A DNA stretch of 37,632 bases. It comes from Chitinophaga pinensis (GTDB lineage: Bacteria; Bacteroidota; Bacteroidia; 2-12-FULL-35-15). Under the pieces are notes generated by a model. The model saw only the letters and a list, made by a program, of their open reading frames with translations. It was not told where the DNA came from and made no database searches. Location: the NCBI GenBank assembly GCA_945885475.1, contig CAMCYR010000002.1, forward strand, positions 1-37,632, given 5' to 3'. Positions within the stretch are counted from its first letter, which is position 1, and each line of letters starts with the position of its first letter. This document shows positions 32,914 through 37,632 of the stretch, piece after piece. The position numbers were made by a program, and so were the translations under genes.

Positions 32914-33444
32914 ATGACTGATGAGCAAATAGTAAAAGGGTGCATTGAAAAGAATGCAATTGCTCAAAAAAATCTGTACGAAAAATTTGTACGAAAAATG
33001 ATGGGTGTTTGTCTGCGTTATTGCGACTGTTCAGAGGAGGCAGAAGATGTTGTACAAAATGGATTCATCAGCATTTTTGAAAATATTGAATCGTTTAAAG
33101 GAACCGGTTCTTTAGAAGGGTGGATAAGAAAAATAATGGTTAATACCGCGCTTACCCATATCCGTAAAAATAAAAAATTAAAACAAAATATTGAGTTGGA
33201 TAGCGTTGAGTTTATGCTCCCTTCTAATATGGATTCTGGGGATAGTTTCGCTGTTAAGGATCTTTTGAAGATCATACAAACCTTGCCTTTGGGATTTAAA
33301 ACGGTTTTTAACCTTTATGCCATTGAGGGTTATTCACATAGAGAAATAGCTGAGATGCTGAATATTTCAGAGAGTACATCTAAATCACAATATTCAAGGG
33401 CGAAAGTGCATTTACAGAAGTTGATACCGATTGATCGGGAATAA
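32914..33444 (+). CDS. ECF-type RNA polymerase sigma factor
   Basis: The 176-residue protein directs RNA polymerase to a specific regulon. Region 2 (about 12-85) has the Y-E-K-F-V/M-G-V-C-L-R-Y core, A-E-D-V-V-Q-N-G-F-I-S-I-F and G-S-L-E-G-W-I-R-K-I-M-V-N. Region 4 (about 118-170) has L-P-L-G-F-K-T-V-F-N-L-Y-A-I-E-G-Y-S-H-R-E-I-A-E-M-L and the recognition helix S-E-S-T-S-K-S-Q-Y-S-R-A. This is the Bacteroidota ECF type. The next gene starts 2 bases after the stop and has an anti-sigma-like N-terminus, so the two form a regulatory pair. A repeated ATGCAA motif sits upstream. In Porphyromonas gingivalis an ECF sigma (SigP) controls type IX genes; whether this one does is inference. Confidence 0.95.
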   Translation: MTDEQIVKGCIEKNAIAQKNLYEKFVRKMMGVCLRYCDCSEEAEDVVQNGFISIFENIESFKGTGSLEGWIRKIMVNTALTHIRKNKKLKQNIELDSVEFMLPSNMDSGDSFAVKDLLKIIQTLPLGFKTVFNLYAIEGYSHREIAEMLNISESTSKSQYSRAKVHLQKLIPIDRE

Positions 33445-33446
33445 AA

Positions 33447-34409
33447 ATGAAGAAAAAAAACATAGAAGATTTATTTAAAGACTCTTTTGAAAATTTCGAA
33501 GCGGAAGTTAGCCCTTCTGTTTGGAAAAATGTTCAAGCGGCATTGAAAGGTGCAGGTTTGGGTCTGTTAGGCAAAATGCTCATTAATAAGATGGGTGCAA
33601 ATGCAATTGTAGGCATTGTTTCCTCTGCAGCAGCAGTTGTTGCTACTGTTTTTGTAATGAACGGAACAGAAAACAAAACAAATACGCCCAAAGCTGTAGT
33701 AGCGCCAAAAGTGGTTGTCGAAACGAAGAAACCAAGTGTCGCTGAAATAAAAGAGTTTTTGTCTGTAGAAAAAGAAGAAACGAAAGAAGATCCTGCGGTA
33801 GTAAAAGCGGTTGAGCCGGTTTTACCAGCTAAAAAGAAGATTGTTAACAAAGATAAAAAACAAATTCAGTCTTTGCTCTCTGACGAACGTATCGCATCTA
33901 TTTCCGCCAGTTGTGTTGCCGGTGCTGTACCCTTGATCATCAACCTTTCCAATATTGGGAGCGGAAAAATTAATAAATGGTCATTCAATGATGGATCAAA
34001 GCCAATGTTAGGTGTAAATCCAATTAAATATTTTGATGAGCCGGGTATCTATACTATTACACTTTCATCAACTGGTGTCGATGGCAAAATTGCTGTCGAT
34101 AGCATAAAAGTCGAAGCATTTAATAATTCTTCAATTGCCGTATCCAACCAAAGAGAGTTCTCTCCCAATGGTGATGGACTGAATGATCTTTTTTTCTTTA
34201 ATGGAGAAAACATTTTAGTCATGGAAGTAACCATCTTTGATAAAGACGCAAAAGTGATCTATGAATTTAAAGGCAATGGCTTTAAATGGGATGGCAAAAA
34301 TAAGAAAGGTGAAAATGTAAGAGAGGGAAATTATTTATATATCATTTCTGCCGATGGTGCTGATGGAAAGAAATACGAACAAAAAGGAAAGATTAAACTA
34401 ACGAGATAA
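33447..34409 (+). CDS. Putative membrane anti-sigma factor with PKD-like and type IX sorting-type C-terminal domains
   Basis: The 320-residue protein begins with a short cytoplasmic segment (1-45; N-I-E-D-L-F-K-D-S-F and V-S-P-S-V-W-K-N-V), a pattern common in Bacteroidota proteins encoded directly after ECF sigma factors and presumed to bind them. One transmembrane helix (about 51-71) follows. Then come a Lys/Glu/Pro/Val-rich linker (72-148), a degenerate PKD domain (about 150-222; K-W-S-F-N-D-G, F-D-E-P-G-I-Y-T-I-T-L) and a C-terminal domain (236-320) with F-S-P-N-G-D-G-L-N-D, F-D-K-D-A-K-V, W-D-G-K and G-N-Y-L-Y, ending K-L-T-R. That last domain is the gliding motility-associated type B module usually found on type IX cargo. 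No signal peptidase site is seen, so the helix probably anchors it with the C-terminal domains in the periplasm. Confidence 0.85.
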   Translation: MKKKNIEDLFKDSFENFEAEVSPSVWKNVQAALKGAGLGLLGKMLINKMGANAIVGIVSSAAAVVATVFVMNGTENKTNTPKAVVAPKVVVETKKPSVAEIKEFLSVEKEETKEDPAVVKAVEPVLPAKKKIVNKDKKQIQSLLSDERIASISASCVAGAVPLIINLSNIGSGKINKWSFNDGSKPMLGVNPIKYFDEPGIYTITLSSTGVDGKIAVDSIKVEAFNNSSIAVSNQREFSPNGDGLNDLFFFNGENILVMEVTIFDKDAKVIYEFKGNGFKWDGKNKKGENVREGNYLYIISADGADGKKYEQKGKIKLTR

Positions 34410-34719
34410 CATATTAAAATTGGGGCATCGGGAAGAATTTACTTTGTTTGGTCCAACGTCAGACAAAAAATTCAAAAATATTAATCCTGTTTTTAGCTGT
34501 ACCACCTCTACATGCAAGGTTTTTGTTACCGGTGTCGCCAATTTTTAATAAATATTTTGAAACCTGTTGCTACTCCAGTAGGTCTTAAAAACAAAGTGGT
34601 ATCTAAACCTTTAAGGTTTTGATACCGTTTTTGTTTTTATTATTATTGTTGAAGCGTTTTCAGGTTTTCAAAAAAAAGAATCAAAAAAAATTACGTTCAT
34701 CTAAGAGTACCTACGAATT
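34410..34719. other. 310-base intergenic region before the giant adhesin
   Basis: No convincing coding frame is seen. The region contains a strong terminator (34598-34637) but leaves almost 190 bases between the previous stop and that hairpin, and about 80 bases of T/A-rich sequence between the hairpin and the adhesin ATG. No full TAnnTTTG promoter box was found. A small RNA or long 3' untranslated region ending at the hairpin is possible but not shown. Confidence 0.6.
34598..34637 (+). terminator. Intrinsic terminator downstream of the sigma/anti-sigma pair
   Basis: The sequence GGTATC-T-AAACC-TTTAA-GGTTT-T-GATACC forms an 11-base-pair stem with one T-T mismatch (34598-34626), followed by GTTTTTGTTTTT. 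It separates the sigma/anti-sigma operon from the adhesin gene. Confidence 0.8.
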
Positions 34720-37632
34720 ATGAAAAAAATTAAATTTATTTCTTTTGGATTATTTTTAAATATATGCTCCATCCAATCTCAAACAATTGATGCCTCTCCT
34801 GAAACACAAACAATTTGTTCAGGAGGAACAGCAACACTTACGGCGGTGATTTCTCCTGGTGGCGGTGGCGGAAGCGCTGCAACCACAAGTTACGCCATAA
34901 GCTCGGTGCCTTATGCTCCAGATCCTTTTGGGGCGGGGACTGTCGTTGGTGGCATGGGAGATGACACACAATCAGGAGCTCTTCCTATTGGATTTAATTT
35001 TTGTTTTTTTGGAACAACATATTCTAATTTTTATGTTGGGTCAAATGGCTGGGTGGCCTTTTCTCCTCAACCAACAACGTATACATCAGCAACAATTCCA
35101 TCTTTGGCAGGAACGGTACCTAAAAATTGTATCATGGGGCCCTGGCAAGATTGGTATCCTGGATTATCAGCAGGTTGTGTAAAATATCAAATGTATGGAA
35201 TAGCACCTTTTAGAAGATTGGTGGTATCCTGGAATAATTGCCCCATGTTTTCTTGTACTTCCACCTTAGGAACCTTTCAAATTACTATATACGAAACAAC
35301 AAATAGGATTGAAAATTATATCCAAGTTAAGCCAGCCTGCCTTTCATGGGCCGGCGGAACAGCAGTGCAAGGGCTTCACAATGCTGCAGGTACAGTAGCG
35401 TTTTCTGTTCCAGGAAGAAACAGTACAGCCTGGACTGCAGTAAACGAAGGTTGGAGATACACTCCAAACGGAACATCATCTTATCAAATCAATTGGTATA
35501 TTTTACCAGCAAATGTATTAATCGGAACGGGTTCACCAATAGTAGTTACACCACCTACTTCACCACAATATTATTATGCTGAGGTGGTAGACTTAAATGC
35601 ATGTCCTGTTGGTGCAGTAACCAATAAAGATACTGTGGAAGTTATTACAACCACTGTTAGTGTTGACGCAGGAGCATACACACAAATTTGTCCGGGACAA
35701 TCAACGTCACTAAACGCAACATCTGGATCAGCAATTAATTATACTTGGAGCCCTGCTGGAAGTTTAAGTAACCCAGCAATCTCCAATCCAATTGCAACAC
35801 CAGGAGCGAGTACAACATATACCGTTTCGGTAACAGACGCTTTGGGATGCGCGGGAACGGATACGGTTTCGGTTGTTTTCGCAAGTCTTATTGCTAATGC
35901 AGGAAGCGGAGTTTCCATTTGTTTGGGTTCGTCCACAGCTTTAAATGCAACAGGTGGAGCAAGTTATTCTTGGAGTCCTGCAACAGGATTAAGTAGTGCA
36001 GCAATAGCAAACCCAATAGCAAGCCCAACAGGAACTACAACCTATACCGTTACAGCAACACAAGGAACTTGTACATCTACTGCAGCGGTAACGGTAACAG
36101 TAAATCCTTTGCCACCAACTGATGCAGGACCTCCAGCTGCATTGTGTTTAGGTAACACAATAATACTAAGCGGCACAGGAGCAACAGGATATGTTTGGTC
36201 GCCAGCGGCAACACTAAGCAGCTCTACCGTTTCAAATCCAACATCCAGTGCAGCTTCAACAACAACCTATACCTTGGTTGGAACAGATGGGAATGGTTGT
36301 GTCTCTTCAGATAGCGTAACGTTAACAGTAAACCCATTGCCAATAATAGATGCAGGGCTTGGCGTAACAATTTGTCCCGGCTCAAGTACAACATTAAATG
36401 CAACAGGAGGAACTAGTTATGTGTGGTCCCCAGCAACATCATTAAGCAGTTCAACTATTGCAAACCCTGTTGCTACTCCATCTTCAACAACGGTATACAT
36501 AGTAACTGGAACAGACGCAAATAGTTGTTCATCTGTTGATCTTGTCGCGGTTAATGTTTCGCCAATCGTTGTTACTGCAAGCAGTGCTAGTTCTACCATA
36601 TGTGTCGGAAACAATTCAACTATTTCTGCAGTAGGCGGAGCAACGTATGTTTGGTCACCTGCCGCTTCACTGAGCAGTTCAACTATTGCAAATCCCGTTG
36701 CAACACCAACAGCAACTACAACTTATACTGTTATAGGAACGGGTGGATTAGGGTGTATTGATTCAGCTTTTGTAACAGTTACAGTAAATCCTTTGCCAGC
36801 TGTAGATGCAGGATCACCAATAGCTTTTTGTATTGGTGGAACAACGGTGTTAAACGGAAGTGGTGCTTCAACTTATGTTTGGTCTCCTGGTGCTACCCTC
36901 AGTAGCACAAGTATTTCGAATCCAATCTCGAGCCCAACAACAACGACTACCTATACCGTTATTGGGACAGATGGAAACGGTTGTTCGGCAAGCGATAGTA
37001 TAACGGTTGGTGTAAACCCTTTGCCAACGATTGATGCGGGAGCAAGTATAAGCATTTGCCCGGGAGCAAGTACTAGTTTAAACGCAACAGGAGGAACATC
37101 TTATTTGTGGACACCATCCGGATCACTGGATAACCCAGTTATTTCAAATCCAATAGCTTCTCCAACTTCATTAACAACATATACAGTTGTTGGAACAGAT
37201 GCAAATGGTTGTTCTTCATCTGATGTTGTTTCGATTAGTTTAAGTGGTATTGTTGTTACTGCAAGCACTTCCATTGCAACTATTTGTGCTGGATCATCTG
37301 CTTCACTTAGTGCTTTAGGCGCAGCAAGTTATTCTTGGTCTCCTTCAGGAACATTAAGTAGTTCTTCTATTGCCAATCCAATAGCCTCACCTGCCTCTAC
37401 AACAACTTACACTGTTGTAGGAGCTGCATCCTCTGGTTGCCTTGATACTGCATTTGTCACAGTAAATGTAAATTCTTTACCCCTAATTACGGTTGGCCCT
37501 TCTGCTTCAATTTGTGTTGGATCAACATCTTCTTTGAGTGCTTCTGGTGCTGTTGGATATGCTTGGTCTCCTGCTGGTTCTTTATCTGGTGCAACAACAG
37601 CAAGCCCTGTTTCATCTGCCGCTGGAACAACA
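34720..37632 (+). CDS. Giant secreted adhesin with tandem Ig-like repeats, C-terminus outside the window
   Basis: An uninterrupted frame of 971 codons runs from the ATG at 34720 to the right edge. A signal peptide (about 1-23; M-K-K-I-K-F-I-S-F-G-L-F-L, ending I-Q-S-Q) comes first. Next is an Ig-like half (T-I-C-S-G-G-T-A-T-L-T-A), a Cys- and Trp-rich domain (about 50-250; P-I-G-F-N-F-C-F-F-G, S-N-G-W-V-A-F-S) and the second Ig-like half. From residue 315 there are nine Ig-like repeats, each with I-C-x-G, L-N-A-T-G-G, W-S-P, I-A-N-P, T-T-T-Y-T-V and a Gly-Cys near the end. Such proteins in Bacteroidota usually end in a type IX sorting domain, here unseen. A role in adhesion or gliding is inferred. 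It follows the sigma/anti-sigma pair, after a terminator. Confidence 0.9.
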   Translation, partial: MKKIKFISFGLFLNICSIQSQTIDASPETQTICSGGTATLTAVISPGGGGGSAATTSYAISSVPYAPDPFGAGTVVGGMGDDTQSGALPIGFNFCFFGTTYSNFYVGSNGWVAFSPQPTTYTSATIPSLAGTVPKNCIMGPWQDWYPGLSAGCVKYQMYGIAPFRRLVVSWNNCPMFSCTSTLGTFQITIYETTNRIENYIQVKPACLSWAGGTAVQGLHNAAGTVAFSVPGRNSTAWTAVNEGWRYTPNGTSSYQINWYILPANVLIGTGSPIVVTPPTSPQYYYAEVVDLNACPVGAVTNKDTVEVITTTVSVDAGAYTQICPGQSTSLNATSGSAINYTWSPAGSLSNPAISNPIATPGASTTYTVSVTDALGCAGTDTVSVVFASLIANAGSGVSICLGSSTALNATGGASYSWSPATGLSSAAIANPIASPTGTTTYTVTATQGTCTSTAAVTVTVNPLPPTDAGPPAALCLGNTIILSGTGATGYVWSPAATLSSSTVSNPTSSAASTTTYTLVGTDGNGCVSSDSVTLTVNPLPIIDAGLGVTICPGSSTTLNATGGTSYVWSPATSLSSSTIANPVATPSSTTVYIVTGTDANSCSSVDLVAVNVSPIVVTASSASSTICVGNNSTISAVGGATYVWSPAASLSSSTIANPVATPTATTTYTVIGTGGLGCIDSAFVTVTVNPLPAVDAGSPIAFCIGGTTVLNGSGASTYVWSPGATLSSTSISNPISSPTTTTTYTVIGTDGNGCSASDSITVGVNPLPTIDAGASISICPGASTSLNATGGTSYLWTPSGSLDNPVISNPIASPTSLTTYTVVGTDANGCSSSDVVSISLSGIVVTASTSIATICAGSSASLSALGAASYSWSPSGTLSSSSIANPIASPASTTTYTVVGAASSGCLDTAFVTVNVNSLPLITVGPSASICVGSTSSLSASGAVGYAWSPAGSLSGATTASPVSSAAGTT
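35662..37632 (+). repeat. Nine tandem 225-228-base Ig-like repeats
   Basis: The Trp codon of each W-S-P (W-T-P in the seventh) core lies at 35746, 35971, 36196, 36424, 36652, 36880, 37108, 37336 and 37564. The spacing is 225, 225 and then 228 bases six times. The ninth copy is cut by the window edge. Similar single modules occur in the type IX cargo gene at 18818 (near residues 945-1110). Confidence 0.95.
36112..37479 (+). repeat. 684-base super-repeat: three Ig-like modules duplicated as a unit
   Basis: Modules 3-4-5 (36112-36795) and 6-7-8 (36796-37479) correspond one to one. Modules 3 and 6 share G-T-D-G-N-G-C and end in N-P-L-P. Modules 4 and 7 share I-C-P-G, L-N-A-T-G-G-T-S-Y and end in I-V-V-T-A-S. 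Modules 5 and 8 share T-I-C-x-G, G-C-I/L-D-(S/T)-A-F-V-T-V. A third unit begins at 37480. Confidence 0.85.

Noticed and set aside
35662-37632. CRISPR-like or non-coding satellite repeat
   Set aside because: The 225-228-base units are in frame, diverged at the DNA level and encode a conserved Ig-like protein module; there are no short identical repeats with unique spacers.

Overview
This window comes from a member of the Bacteroidota. The evidence is an AT-rich genome, a DUF4292 lipoprotein, PorP/SprF, two proteins with the 'gliding motility-associated' (type B, type IX secretion) C-terminal domain, degenerate EnvC of the Bacteroidota kind, and several TAnnTTTG promoter -7 boxes. No tRNA, rRNA, CRISPR array, insertion sequence or prophage gene was recognised. 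Genus cannot be decided from the sequence. GTG or TTG starts are frequent (mltD, gatA, the TPR lipoprotein, the flippase, the large kinase).

Left arm, positions 1-16737, all on the minus strand. In transcription order it holds a 1235-residue membrane histidine kinase, a stand-alone cobalamin-binding subunit followed by an enoyl-CoA hydratase, and a tight six-gene cell-envelope operon: flippase, dUTPase, sugar nucleotidyltransferase, TPR lipoprotein, DUF4292 lipoprotein and EnvC-like protein, with overlaps or gaps under 15 bases. A small four-helix membrane protein, tatA with its own promoter, gatA, an MltD-type lytic transglycosylase, a secreted CHAP/NlpC-like protein and the start of an unknown secreted protein follow. 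The theme is envelope and peptidoglycan maintenance plus housekeeping.

Middle, 16828-30273, all on the plus strand. A membrane GT-C glycosyltransferase with C-terminal TPRs comes first. Then comes a three-gene type IX secretion module: a large cargo with beta-propeller, PKD and Ig-like domains and a type B sorting domain, a PorP/SprF outer-membrane protein, and a TPR/PD40/OmpA protein. A MORN-repeat protein followed by a PAS histidine kinase and a LytTR response regulator forms a probable signalling operon, ending at a strong terminator shared with the convergent rnr gene.

Right arm, 30413-37632. After ribonuclease R (minus strand) lies an ECF sigma factor paired with an unusual membrane protein. 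It has an anti-sigma-like N-terminus, one transmembrane helix, a PKD-like domain and a type IX sorting-type C-terminal domain. This is the best candidate for an undescribed system: an envelope sensor that could read the state of the type IX secretion pathway. The window ends inside a giant secreted adhesin with nine visible 75-76-residue Ig-like repeats. From the third repeat on these are organised as an exact 684-base, three-module super-repeat.
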